A DNA stretch of 64,000 nt from Methylococcus sp. EFPC2 (GCF_016925495.1 NZ_CP070491.1:1922001-1986000), one strand, 5' to 3'; shown: positions 1 through 7,964, counted from the stretch's first letter. Program-made: numbers and translations. The notes: generated by a model from the letters alone, not told the origin.

Positions 1-325
1 GCTTATGCGGCGCCGGTTAAGCGGTTGTAACCGCCCTGCAGTACCCCGATCTTCGCACCGGACCACATGCGACCCCCAAGGCTTGCCGTTTCATCCCCCC
101 TCTTTCCATCGCCGAGGGGGTATTCCAACGCGCGCAACACGCTGGACGAGCGGTGCGAATTCATAGGGACTGGGGCCGATTATCTGGATCGATTGAAGAG
201 CGGTGCGGCCGTGATTCCGTTCCGGCGTTCCGGCTGATACTATCGAATTACCACGCCTAGCCCGGCCAGGCGACAAGCAGGACTCCTTCACCTGCTGGCG
301 TGGTTCCTATCTTGAAGGGCTGGCC
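1..325. other. Left-edge stretch with no recognised gene
   Basis: I see no convincing coding region here. A minus-strand frame at 91-291 is low-complexity and resembles no family I know. The stretch precedes the first gene of the mobile element, so the element's left boundary and its integrase may lie here or outside the window. No tRNA was recognised. Confidence 0.4.
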
Positions 326-1030
326 TTGAAGGTGGCTTTCATGCAGGTCCCATCCTGGGTAACTCTCTTTGATACCGGCGAGAAGGAGCACCTTATTGAG
401 GTACTAAGGGATGAACTAAAAGCCGTTCAAGCGGGTTTTATAAAGCCTAGCCTTCACATAACTATACGCGAAATGCTTTTGCCCCTGATCCATGCTTACC
501 TGCTCGATTTCGATAAGCCGGGAAAGCCCGTATCTGAGAGTGTTCGATTAGCGGCCGAACTGTACTTTCTAGCGGCTGATGTGGCTGACAAAATCGAGCG
601 GTGTCGAGCTATAACTTACCATATTGACTCCCTGACTTCGTTATGGGACCAGTTTATTAAACATGGTTCAGCGTACCGGATATATCATGATCTCCCAAAT
701 GAAATTTCTGCCAAACAGGTAAGGTCCAAGAAGCAGAGCGAGCGAGCCAAAAAGCCGCGCCGCCTCTTGGAGTGTGACGATGGATCGGTGACAAACACTA
801 ATCAGATCATCGGGAAAATCGCAATTTCCAACGAGCACAAAAGCAAATCGCCAAAGGAATTATGGCTGGTTTTTTTCCATGAACTAGATAGATTAGGCTT
901 CGGCCCAAAGGAGCCTAAAAACTCGCCTATAAGATATATCTACGACCGAAACGGAGTGAGCGAGGAATATAAATACAGCTCCTTCCAAAAGGTCGTTTCA
1001 CTATACCGTACGGGGAAAAAATTACTCTAG
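326..1030 (+). CDS. Hypothetical protein, AT-rich orphan
   Basis: A protein of about 234 residues that I do not recognise. It is soluble, with no signal peptide or membrane segment, a basic middle section (KKQSERAKKPRR near residues 137-148) and a basic C-terminus. The start is uncertain: a TTG at 326 and an ATG at 341 are in the same frame, and neither has a clear ribosome binding site. Its base composition is visibly more AT-rich than the genes that follow, and codons such as ATA and AGA are frequent, which suggests separate acquisition. It sits at the left end of the phage-like element, a place where cargo genes are often found. A defence or accessory role is possible but nothing in the sequence shows one. 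Confidence 0.6.
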   Translation: MKVAFMQVPSWVTLFDTGEKEHLIEVLRDELKAVQAGFIKPSLHITIREMLLPLIHAYLLDFDKPGKPVSESVRLAAELYFLAADVADKIERCRAITYHIDSLTSLWDQFIKHGSAYRIYHDLPNEISAKQVRSKKQSERAKKPRRLLECDDGSVTNTNQIIGKIAISNEHKSKSPKELWLVFFHELDRLGFGPKEPKNSPIRYIYDRNGVSEEYKYSSFQKVVSLYRTGKKLL

Positions 1031-1055
1031 CCGCGGTTCGAGTAAAGTCGCCGAT

Positions 1056-1095
1056 ATCGTTTGACCCAGATAGCAACTGCACGGGGTCAAACGAT
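1056..1095. promoter_or_regulatory. Perfect 12-bp inverted repeat at the AlpA-like start
   Basis: The arms ATCGTTTGACCC (1056-1067) and GGGTCAAACGAT (1084-1095) are exact reverse complements separated by 16 bases. The right arm ends on the AT of the ATG at 1094. This could be an operator for the regulator that follows, or an mRNA hairpin that hides its start codon. The structure is directly visible; the function is inferred. Confidence 0.6.
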
Positions 1096-1339
1096 GCAAA
1101 AGAACTCTTCACAACCTGAACCGATTCCGGATGCGCTTCGTCATTTCGACGACCTGCCCAATAGCGCACACGTCCGCTTGCCTGTGGTCTGCGCCTTGTT
1201 CGCGTGCGCACCGGCAACGGTTTGGAGGAATGTAAAAAAGCAAAAGCTGCCGTCGCCGGCGCGCATTGGGGCTGGCGTCACCGCTTGGAATGTTGGGGCG
1301 CTTCGTCAGGTGATGTTGTCTTCGGGTGAGGATGCCTGA
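1094..1339 (+). CDS. AlpA-like helix-turn-helix phage regulator
   Basis: A small DNA-binding protein of 81 residues. The segment from HVRLPVVCALFACAPATVWRN to VTAWNVGALR has the AlpA/MerR-like pattern, in which the helix-turn-helix around ATVWRNVKKQKLPSP is followed by an ITAW-type turn. AlpA proteins of P4-like elements activate integrase or excision genes. A TTG at 1061 would add 11 residues, but I chose the ATG at 1094 because the inverted repeat ends exactly there. Its stop overlaps the start of the KilA-N gene, so the two are probably translationally coupled. Confidence 0.75.
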   Translation: MQKNSSQPEPIPDALRHFDDLPNSAHVRLPVVCALFACAPATVWRNVKKQKLPSPARIGAGVTAWNVGALRQVMLSSGEDA

Positions 1340-2013
1340 TGGCTAAACCTTCAAACCTCATCCGCTTGGCCTATCAGGAATTAAGCGTCGGCTTTACCAG
1401 GGAAGGCTGGTTCAATGCGACGGGAGTGGCTTCACACTTTGGTAAGCAGCCCCATGAGTGGCTGCGCCTGCCTGATACCGAGCGCTACTTGCGAGCTCTC
1501 GAAGGTAGATACGGGAAAATCCCGTATGTAAAAACCAGTCGCGCCCGCGTGGATCGGGGCGGTGGCACATGGCTGCACCCCAAGCTTGCGGTGGCGTTCG
1601 CGCGATGGCTGGATATCGATTTTTCAGTCTGGTGTGACGAACAGATTGATGCCTTGCTCCGTGGCAGTCACCCAGCCTACGACTGGGAAAAGGCCCGTTC
1701 CACTGCGACGGCCTCGTTCAGGGTGATGGTCGAGGTGCTCATCTTGGCGCGGCAGGCGGAAGGCAAGACCACGGCCCAGCATCATTTCGTCAACGAAGCG
1801 CGGCTGATCGCGTGGGCTGTCTCCGGGAAATTCGAGGCGCTCGATCGCGCATCGCTGACCGTCTCCCAGCTATCGCTGTTGGCTTTGCTGGAAGAACGCA
1901 ACGCCGTCTTGCTGGCGAGAAGTGTGCCCTACGGCGACCGCAAGCTTCTGCTCGAACAGTACGCACTCGACTGGCGCGCCCAACATCGGCCGGCGCTGGA
2001 GGCGGCCGCATGA
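1339..2013 (+). CDS. KilA-N domain protein
   Basis: A protein of 224 residues. The first 110 or so match the KilA-N fold: a GWFNATGVASHFGK segment, PHEWLRLPDTERYL, and the GTWLHPKLAVAFARWLD block that ends the domain. KilA-N is a DNA-binding module of phages and large DNA viruses, often in regulators or antirepressors. The C-terminal half is helical and not assigned. The gene begins one base inside the TGA of the AlpA-like gene, so they form one transcription unit. A regulatory or anti-repressor role in the element is likely, but the target is unknown. Confidence 0.85.
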   Translation: MAKPSNLIRLAYQELSVGFTREGWFNATGVASHFGKQPHEWLRLPDTERYLRALEGRYGKIPYVKTSRARVDRGGGTWLHPKLAVAFARWLDIDFSVWCDEQIDALLRGSHPAYDWEKARSTATASFRVMVEVLILARQAEGKTTAQHHFVNEARLIAWAVSGKFEALDRASLTVSQLSLLALLEERNAVLLARSVPYGDRKLLLEQYALDWRAQHRPALEAAA

Positions 2014-2297
2014 ATGCCTGCGTCAGCAACAACCCGTTGACAGCCGCAACGGGAGAGGCCTATCCTTTTTCCGTCGCCCCCCATGGGCGATACGGTCTTG
2101 GCGGACCGGTAAGTGAGCACAATCAAGGTGCTCGTGTGGCACCTTTTTTCATGCGCGGAATCCAGTTTCCATGGGTATCGTGCGCGGGCAGTCGCAAGAC
2201 TGGTCGGTCTCACTTCCGATCCGCCAACCCGTGTACGGTGCCCACCCTTTGCTTGGCGGCTGGGGCGGGTTTTCAAGACCCAAGTGAGGATTCCACC
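2014..2297 (+). other. Intergenic leader region with possible Ash/Icd-like overlapping frames
   Basis: This gap between the KilA-N gene and the next small gene contains a hairpin terminator (listed separately) and two open forward frames, one starting at an ATG at 2010 and running into the next gene. Their peptides are rich in Arg, Cys and Pro, and loosely recall the short overlapping Ash/Icd-type products annotated in P4-like satellites. I cannot show that either frame is translated. The region may act as an untranslated leader or transcription-attenuation zone. Confidence 0.3.
2125..2149 (+). terminator. Rho-independent terminator or attenuator
   Basis: The stem AAGGTGC/GCACCTT (2125-2131 and 2139-2145) with a 7-base loop is followed directly by more T residues. 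It lies between the regulatory genes and the replication operon, so it could end the alpA-kilA transcript or act as an attenuator for the genes downstream. Confidence 0.65.
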
Positions 2298-2582
2298 ATG
2301 TCTACCCAGACTCCCCCGGGCGTAATCTGCCCAAAATCCACCCTGCCCATAGACCAGGCCGCGCGCCTGGCAACCGTCTGCCGGCGCTTGAAAGAAGAGC
2401 TTGAAGCCGCTGCCGGCTTGGCTGCCGATCTATCCATAGACCACCGCGACATCCGCGAGCTCCGCGGCGTGCTACGCGATCTGGACAAGGCCTTTACCCT
2501 GGCCAAAGGCGCGCACCGAACCGCCGAAGGCCTTTGGGATGCCGCGTGCGAAGCCGAACGCAACCAGGGAGGGCAGCGGTAA
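2298..2582 (+). CDS. Small hypothetical phage-type protein
   Basis: A protein of 94 residues without a recognised domain. It is largely helical, with a coiled-coil-like stretch (LKEELEAAAGLAADL and RELRGVLRDLDKAFTLAK). The ATG at 2298 follows a GAGGA ribosome binding site. The TAA stop overlaps the ATG of the next gene by one base. It is the first of a run of tightly packed small genes leading to the primase, so it probably belongs to the same operon. Confidence 0.7.
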   Translation: MSTQTPPGVICPKSTLPIDQAARLATVCRRLKEELEAAAGLAADLSIDHRDIRELRGVLRDLDKAFTLAKGAHRTAEGLWDAACEAERNQGGQR

Positions 2583-2836
2583 TGGACGACATCATCCGAC
2601 GAATACTGGCGGGCTGTATCGAGGACGAGCAGCCCAGCAAAAGCCATCTCCAAACATTCAAAAGTGCCCGCGCGTTCGCCGGGGAATTGCTTGGCCGCCG
2701 CGCTGCCGGCGGAGAAGCCGGGATGCTTGCAGTCAGCGACAAAGAGCTGGAGGACATGCTGACGGAGGCTTTCCTCGCAGGTGTTGATCTTCGTGGGGAA
2801 CAAGAAGAGCAACTGGGAGGAGACCGCCATGGATAA
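2582..2836 (+). CDS. Small hypothetical protein
   Basis: A protein of 84 residues beginning in the stop codon of the previous gene. It is acidic and helical; a segment near residue 50 (LAVSDKELEDMLTEAFLAGVD) looks like a short helical hairpin. No family was recognised. It ends 8 bases inside the next gene, which has its own GGGAGGAG ribosome binding site within this frame. Confidence 0.65.
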   Translation: MDDIIRRILAGCIEDEQPSKSHLQTFKSARAFAGELLGRRAAGGEAGMLAVSDKELEDMLTEAFLAGVDLRGEQEEQLGGDRHG

Positions 2837-3143
2837 GCATCTCTCTCCCATAAACCGTGCTACGGCATCCGGGATAAATCCCTTAATCAAGGACGATTTA
2901 AGGGAAACCGCGGCGGCGGTGGCAAACGTCATCAACCTTCTGGCGTGTGCGACGACCGATGCAAGCGACCGCGGCTACCCGACAGGTGAAGGTCTTTGTT
3001 TTGTGCTTGAGGTCGTTCATGCGGCGCTCAAGTTCGAAATCGACAGGCCAGAGAATGCCGACCTGGGCGCCGCGGCCCTAACCCCGTCTCACACGGCCAA
3101 TGTCGTCGCGGCAGAAACACAGGGAGGGCACGACCATGGCTAG
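2829..3143 (+). CDS. Small hypothetical protein
   Basis: A protein of 104 residues of unknown function. The ATG at 2829 is preceded by a strong GGGAGGAG site at 5- to 12-base spacing, which decides the start over an earlier in-frame ATG at 2781. The centre is helical (DDLRETAAAVANVINLLACATTD). The 8-base overlaps with both neighbours show translational coupling. Confidence 0.65.
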   Translation: MDKHLSPINRATASGINPLIKDDLRETAAAVANVINLLACATTDASDRGYPTGEGLCFVLEVVHAALKFEIDRPENADLGAAALTPSHTANVVAAETQGGHDHG

Positions 3144-3789
3144 TACGCGAAAATTTGTCGAAGAGCATCACAAGAATGCTGAGCAAGAGGCGCTGTGGTT
3201 CGGCTTGCGCGCGCCGCTGCCCGATCATCCCATCAAATCCCGCGACGGGCTTTCATTCACTTACCGGTATCCGGAGCCGGCTCCCGAGGGATTGGCTGGG
3301 CTGCAAAATTGGTGGGTGCCGTTGGTCCCAAATTATTGGGATAACGGTATGACCTTGGGTCGGCGGATGTTTGCCGAAGTCGTCAGACTCGTAAACGCCG
3401 ACGTGGAGGCGGCCGAACATGCCTTGTGGTTCGGCATCGAGGCCATGATCCGCCAACACCGCTGCTCGGGCGTCGAAGACGGTTTCATCGAAGAGGTCGC
3501 CAAGTATGCCGTCATCGGTATGCAGGTGATGGCCAGCCAGGGCCACTTCGAAACGCCCGAAAGCTCAGAGTTGCGCGAAGAGTTGGAACGCGTTGGCTCG
3601 GCGCTTGATCGAGCTATTGCGCAGACGATGTCGGCGGGCCTGGCTGGTCGCGACGTGAAGGACAGTTTGCCGACCAGGCAGCACGGACGCGCACTCAATA
3701 AAGCAACCTATGCCATTGAGTCCGCAGTCAAGGCGCTGCGCTCTGCGCGCGCACTACTCAGTGATTTGCGGGGCAGCGAGCATGACTGA
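3136..3789 (+). CDS. Hypothetical protein upstream of primase
   Basis: A protein of 217 residues not assigned to a family. It contains two short related phrases, EALWFGLRAP and HALWFGIEAM, and the C-terminal half is helical. The ATG at 3136 lies 8 bases inside the preceding gene and follows GGGAGGG, supporting this start rather than the in-frame ATG at 3100. Its own last 8 bases overlap the start of the replication protein. The position suggests a replication accessory protein, but the sequence does not prove it. Confidence 0.65.
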   Translation: MASTRKFVEEHHKNAEQEALWFGLRAPLPDHPIKSRDGLSFTYRYPEPAPEGLAGLQNWWVPLVPNYWDNGMTLGRRMFAEVVRLVNADVEAAEHALWFGIEAMIRQHRCSGVEDGFIEEVAKYAVIGMQVMASQGHFETPESSELREELERVGSALDRAIAQTMSAGLAGRDVKDSLPTRQHGRALNKATYAIESAVKALRSARALLSDLRGSEHD

Positions 3790-6448
3790 CGTTCGCTCAG
3801 ATACTCTCAGCCCGGACTTTACCGAAGCCGCCAGGTTTCTCAGTCTGCTGGCCGAGGGTGAGGAAGCCTTTACTTTTCAGACCTTCGACGACCTGAAGAG
3901 CCGAAAAGATAAGAAGCTCGCGCATATCTTCCACGGTGACTTGGAGTCATGTGCGTCGGCGCTGGCCGACCTGAACAAACGCGGGTCCGGTGTTTTCGTA
4001 ACGGTCAACGAAACGGATGGCCATGGCCGCAAGCTGGAGAACATCGTCCGAATCCGCGCCGTCTGGCACGAGGAAGACACGCCCTGCGGCATAACGGAAT
4101 GGCCGCTGGAACCGCAGCTGGTCATCGAGTCGTCCCCGGGCAAGTTCCACCGCTACTGGCCGGTGGACGGGCTGACTCCTGCGCAGTTCACCGGTGTGAT
4201 GGAGCGGATGATTGCCGACTATGGCAGCGATCCGAACGTAAAAGACACGACACGCGTGTTGCGGTTGCCGGGGTTTTGGCACCTGAAAAATCCGGCCGCG
4301 CCGTTCCGCGTGCGCATCGTTCATGAATCGGGAGGGCTGCCGTATTCAGCTAGCCGGTTGCTCGAGGCATTTCCAATGCTAGAGCGGGCGGCAGTGTCGG
4401 CGCCAGTCAAGCCGGCGGGCGATTTGCCGCCCGGTGCTCATAAGTCGGTCGTAGCCGAGCTGGCCGGTCGGGCCGCGCGGCGCACGCATGAAGATCCCAC
4501 GCTCGGGCGGCATGCCATGGTGCTGTGGCTGGGGCGAGAGTGCGCGCACCGCGGTATCCCTGTCGACTGGGCGGAATTCGCCGTTCAGTCGTTCGCCGAA
4601 TTGATGCGCCCCACGGACACAACCGGCCAGGTCGTAGCGATGAACTTTTCCGGTGAGGTAAAGGCCTTTCGGGATGCTCATGTGGCGGGCCTGGCTGATC
4701 CAGCAGACAAGCGGACGCGGCGGTATTCGGAAAGCCCGACTCAGACTGCGCCCGACGATGCCGTGACCGAAGGTGCCCGTAATAAACATCTGGCCCGGAT
4801 GGCAGGGGCTTTGCGGCGATCTGGCGTAGGAGCTGGCGCGATCCTGGAAGCACTACGCGCGGAGAACGGCGCCCGGTGTCATCCCCCGTTGCCGGCGGGT
4901 GAGGTTGAGGGGGTTTGGAAATGGATATTGCGCGAGCAACAGCCCACGCAAGCTGCCGGACCGGCGGAGAACGATGCCGTGGTGCTGGAATGGCCGGACC
5001 CTAGTCTACCTACGTCGACCTTGGTTCCCGACATTCCGGCCGATGTGTTGCCGGGCTATGTCGGAGCCATGGCCGGTGCTGTGGCGGAAGCGACCCAGAC
5101 ACCGCCGGCAATGGCGGTGTTGTTCGCGCTCTCCACCCTGGCGACCGTGTTACAGCGTCGTTTCCTGGTGGCTCCTTTCGGCTCAGATTACACGGAACCG
5201 CTGAGCTTGTGGACGCTGGTAGCCTTGCCCTCGGGCTCACGTAAAACGGCCGTAATCAATGCACTAAGCGCTGTGCTTGCCCGCTGGGAGAAGCTGGAGC
5301 GGGACCGGATGCGCGGGGACATCGCGCGGAACGCGGCGGCGCGCGAGGTAGCCGAGAAGCGCATCGAGCGCCTGAAGGCCGAGGCGGCCAAGGCGAGCAC
5401 GGCCGACGATCGCGAGGCGCTGACGGCGGAAATTCAACGCGAAAAGGAACTGATGCCGTTGGAACTGCGTGCTCCACGCCTGTTCTCCGGGGATATCAAT
5501 AGCGAAGGCCTGCAGCGTTCGTTGGTCGAGTATGACGGTATGTGGTCCGTTCTGACGGATGAGGGCGGCATCTTTGCCGTGATGGCTGGTTTGCACACGG
5601 GCGGCCTTTCCAGCCTCGACGTTTTTCTCCAGGCGCACGCCGGCACACACCTCCGCGTCGACCGGGCTGGCCGGTCTGCTTACGTCGACCGCCCGGCCTT
5701 GTCGTTCGGCATGGCTCTGCAGCCCGGCATCCTGCGGGATGCTGCCAAGTCGCGGAAATTTCGAGACTCCGGCCTGTTGGCTCGCTTCCTCTTCGGCATC
5801 CCGCCATCGAACGTGGGTACCCGAGATGTGCGGCGCCATTCCGCGATTTCTGAGACGGTCAAGGAAGCATGGGAATCAAACATCATGGGCTTGCTCGACT
5901 CGATGGAAAGGCCATTGAGCGCGCCGGTTGTGCTGCCGTTCGACCAGGATGCCCTGAGCCTTTGGCTGGATTTCTCGGAGGAATTGGAGCGTGAGCAAGG
6001 CGCGGGCGGGCGCTACGCGCATATCGCGGACTGGACATCAAAACTGCCGGGCGCGGTGGCGCGCGTGGCTGGGCTGCTGGAACTGGCGATCCACGGGGTG
6101 GACGTGCGGCGCGTGCGGCAGGAGTCGGTGGCACGGGCGGTTGCCTTGGGCCGTCTGCTTATTCCCCACGCCGAGGCGGCATTCTCGCTCATGGGCGCAG
6201 GAGTCGGCGAGGACGATGCCCTTGCCTTGCTGGCCTGGATACGGGCGCAGAAGCTTGAGCGATTGCATCGGCGAGAGGCCCAGCAGGCGTTGCGTGGGCG
6301 CTTCCCTACGCTCGACAAGCTCAAGTCTGCCGTTGAGCAGCTGGGGGAATGGCATGTCCTCGGGCCTGAAATCAAAGAGCGTGCGAGCGAAAAAGGCGGG
6401 CGGCCGTCGGCTGCCTACGTGGTCAACCCCAAGGTGCATGTCGCATGA
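3782..6448 (+). CDS. RepB-type primase/DUF3987 replication protein
   Basis: A protein of 888 residues from the ATG at 3782, which overlaps the upstream gene by 8 bases. Residues 1-200 resemble a RepB-family DNA primase: a beta-rich core with FVTVNETDGHG, VIESSPGKFHRYWPV and a TTRVLRLPGFWHLKN motif. The middle and C-terminal part match DUF3987, a P-loop ATPase/helicase-like domain of phage and plasmid replication proteins; the loop reads ALPSGSRKTAVINAL (about residue 480), with Arg where the usual motif has Gly. A charged coiled coil follows the P-loop. Such proteins start replication of phages and satellites from a nearby origin, which fits the palindromic iteron block immediately downstream. 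Confidence 0.85.
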   Translation: MTDVRSDTLSPDFTEAARFLSLLAEGEEAFTFQTFDDLKSRKDKKLAHIFHGDLESCASALADLNKRGSGVFVTVNETDGHGRKLENIVRIRAVWHEEDTPCGITEWPLEPQLVIESSPGKFHRYWPVDGLTPAQFTGVMERMIADYGSDPNVKDTTRVLRLPGFWHLKNPAAPFRVRIVHESGGLPYSASRLLEAFPMLERAAVSAPVKPAGDLPPGAHKSVVAELAGRAARRTHEDPTLGRHAMVLWLGRECAHRGIPVDWAEFAVQSFAELMRPTDTTGQVVAMNFSGEVKAFRDAHVAGLADPADKRTRRYSESPTQTAPDDAVTEGARNKHLARMAGALRRSGVGAGAILEALRAENGARCHPPLPAGEVEGVWKWILREQQPTQAAGPAENDAVVLEWPDPSLPTSTLVPDIPADVLPGYVGAMAGAVAEATQTPPAMAVLFALSTLATVLQRRFLVAPFGSDYTEPLSLWTLVALPSGSRKTAVINALSAVLARWEKLERDRMRGDIARNAAAREVAEKRIERLKAEAAKASTADDREALTAEIQREKELMPLELRAPRLFSGDINSEGLQRSLVEYDGMWSVLTDEGGIFAVMAGLHTGGLSSLDVFLQAHAGTHLRVDRAGRSAYVDRPALSFGMALQPGILRDAAKSRKFRDSGLLARFLFGIPPSNVGTRDVRRHSAISETVKEAWESNIMGLLDSMERPLSAPVVLPFDQDALSLWLDFSEELEREQGAGGRYAHIADWTSKLPGAVARVAGLLELAIHGVDVRRVRQESVARAVALGRLLIPHAEAAFSLMGAGVGEDDALALLAWIRAQKLERLHRREAQQALRGRFPTLDKLKSAVEQLGEWHVLGPEIKERASEKGGRPSAAYVVNPKVHVA

Positions 6449-6511
6449 TCCATCTACACAAAACCCCGATAGAGGGGGTGCTACGAGGTCGTTCGGACCT
6501 TTCACAGAACC

Positions 6512-6588
6512 TTTTCACAAAACTACACAAAATTCACAAAACCGGTTTTGTGAATTCACTCTCGGAGGTTTTGTGTGTTTTGTGAAAA
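6512..6588. repeat. Nested palindrome 1 of the candidate origin
   Basis: Outer arms 6512-6532 and 6569-6588 are complementary with one extra T in the left arm. Within them, 6531-6556 is a perfect 26-bp palindrome with half-site AATTCACAAAACC and no spacer. Each half carries CACAAAA units, giving three on each side. Confidence 0.85.
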
Positions 6589-6680
6589 ACGCCTAAAGGG
6601 TTTTTTAGACCTTTATTTATATATATTTTCAATAACTTACGACGGTCTCAACATGAGCCAGAGAAAATGCCCCGGAGTCT

Positions 6681-6730
6681 ATTCACAAAACCCACAAAAC
6701 CTAGGAGGGGGTTTTGTGGGTTTTGTGAAT
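6681..6730. repeat. Palindrome 2 of the candidate origin
   Basis: The 21-bp arms at 6681-6701 and 6710-6730 are perfect reverse complements around an 8-base spacer. Each arm holds two CACAAAA units about 9 bases apart. The unit is the same as in palindrome 1, so one protein probably reads both blocks. Confidence 0.85.
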
Positions 6731-6768
6731 TGTGTTTCGCACTTTTCCCCAATTTTGAGGACAGCGAA

Positions 6769-7062
6769 ATGAGTACAGCAGAAAACCTTGCCAGAGGACG
6801 TACCCCGACCTTGATTGCCGACGATGTAAAGGTGAAGCGCATGGCGCGGGCAGCGGGTGTATGGCCGTTGTTGCGCAAGGCGCATAGGGACGGACGGCCG
6901 TGTTTGGTCGTGCGTGGGCTCACCGCGTATGCCGCCTTCGAAGACGGATTCGCCGCCGTGGTGTGTGGCGAGCTGGCCGACCTGGTCGAGTTGATGACCG
7001 TCATGTGCGCCTTGTTGCAGATCGAGGCCGCCAATATTCAGAAACTATGGACTATCCATTGA
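6769..7062 (+). CDS. Small hypothetical protein downstream of origin
   Basis: A protein of 97 residues with no recognised family. A GAGGA site precedes the ATG at 6769. The N-terminal third is basic (VKVKRMARAAG) and the remainder alternates small and hydrophobic residues. It is the first gene after the palindrome block and could be expressed from a promoter inside it. Confidence 0.65.
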   Translation: MSTAENLARGRTPTLIADDVKVKRMARAAGVWPLLRKAHRDGRPCLVVRGLTAYAAFEDGFAAVVCGELADLVELMTVMCALLQIEAANIQKLWTIH

Positions 7063-7266
7063 GGTTGCCGATGCGAGACCGGAAGGGTGGGTCGATTCTT
7101 CCAAGCCAATCCACCAGGACTGGTGTGCGTGTTTTTTGCGTGCCGTCGCGAAATGGAATAGGGGGGGCCATGAAATTCCTTGGGGCTTTCTGCCCTTGGA
7201 CCGGTCTGGTGTATTTTTTTGCAGCGGCGGGAGTTTCCGAGGGGGGGTACCCCGCGGAGTTCACCA
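7063..7266 (+). other. Leader-like gap with a possible short peptide
   Basis: This spacer between two small genes includes an ATG at 7170 preceded by a run of seven G residues, which would encode a 34-residue hydrophobic peptide ending at 7274 and overlapping the next gene. The arrangement, a short alternative-frame peptide reading into the following gene, resembles the gap at 2014-2297. Translation is not established. Confidence 0.3.
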
Positions 7267-7530
7267 ATGACTAGACACCGCCGCCGCAAGCCTCGTGATT
7301 TCGACGATGCATTGGACACCACCCTGTCCGACCCTGCCGAAACCGCGTTTACGGTCTTGGCCGGGCCGGCACCGTGCGATGGCTGCTTCGGGAACTGGCG
7401 GTGCAAATCCGAGAAGTTGGCGTGCTCCGACTTCGCCCATTTCGTTGCTACTGGCCGAACAATCGACGGCAGCCGACAGGCCAACGTCCACACGTTCCGG
7501 CGGCTCTTCTCCGCCGATGGAGACCGCTGA
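7267..7530 (+). CDS. Small cysteine-containing hypothetical protein
   Basis: A protein of 87 residues with four cysteines arranged C-x2-C-x5-C-x6-C (CDGC, then Cys in WRCK and ACSD), a spacing compatible with a small metal-binding knuckle. The N-terminus is strongly basic (MTRHRRRKPRD). Similar four-cysteine proteins are common among phage early genes without known function. The TGA overlaps the next ATG by one base. Confidence 0.65.
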   Translation: MTRHRRRKPRDFDDALDTTLSDPAETAFTVLAGPAPCDGCFGNWRCKSEKLACSDFAHFVATGRTIDGSRQANVHTFRRLFSADGDR

Positions 7531-7964
7531 TGAATTTCACCCCACCCCGCACCGGCAAACATGCGCGCGGCATGCACGAACTGGCCATCCTGTTGAGTCG
7601 AGTGCTTGCCGTCGACCCGGCTGCCAGCTTCCAGGATGCCGTCGCCGGCTTGCAGCACATCCGGCACCCGATGTTGAACGGCCTGGGAATCCACGTCAGG
7701 CGGCGGTGGATAGCGACCCAGCGCGATCGGCGTAGTTGGTGGGACCGCGCTGCGGCGTCGGCTCATGCCGCCGGCAAGGTGCCAGTGGTCGCCTACCGCC
7801 TCGACCGCGAGCCTGACTGGACCTTCATACGCCCGTTGACGGCGGGGCGCCTGAGCTTCGACGAAACTGCGTCCCTTCCTAGCATCCGCGCTTTTTTGAC
7901 AAGTCTGCGGCATTGGCCACTCGGCCCATTGTCGGCCAATCACACACCTGGGGAGGACAAATGA
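7530..7964 (+). CDS. Hypothetical phage protein, possible resolvase/nuclease relative
   Basis: A protein of 144 residues. The segment SWWDRAAASAHAAGKVPVVAYRLDRE resembles the C-terminal part of small phage PDDEXK-type nucleases and Holliday junction resolvases, in which a Trp-containing helix is followed by a P-V-x-x-Y-R strand. I do not see an unambiguous catalytic D/ExK set, so it may be an inactive relative or a chance likeness. It overlaps its neighbours on both sides and belongs to the same operon. Confidence 0.6.
   Translation: MNFTPPRTGKHARGMHELAILLSRVLAVDPAASFQDAVAGLQHIRHPMLNGLGIHVRRRWIATQRDRRSWWDRAAASAHAAGKVPVVAYRLDREPDWTFIRPLTAGRLSFDETASLPSIRAFLTSLRHWPLGPLSANHTPGEDK

Larger units (their letters stand above)
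6449..6768. other. Candidate replication origin: CACAAAA palindromes flanking AT-rich tract
   Basis: This gene-free gap after the primase contains at least ten copies of CACAAAA or its complement, arranged as nested inverted repeats (listed separately) on both sides of an AT-rich tract at about 6600-6655. The combination of iteron-like repeats, perfect palindromes and an AT-rich unwinding region next to a primase gene is the usual layout of a phage, satellite or plasmid origin. A role as operator or paired terminators is the main alternative. Confidence 0.6.

Noticed and set aside
6501-6730. CACAAAA repeats considered as a CRISPR array
   Set aside because: The repeats are 7 bp, arranged as inverted pairs with no unique spacers, and no cas gene is near.
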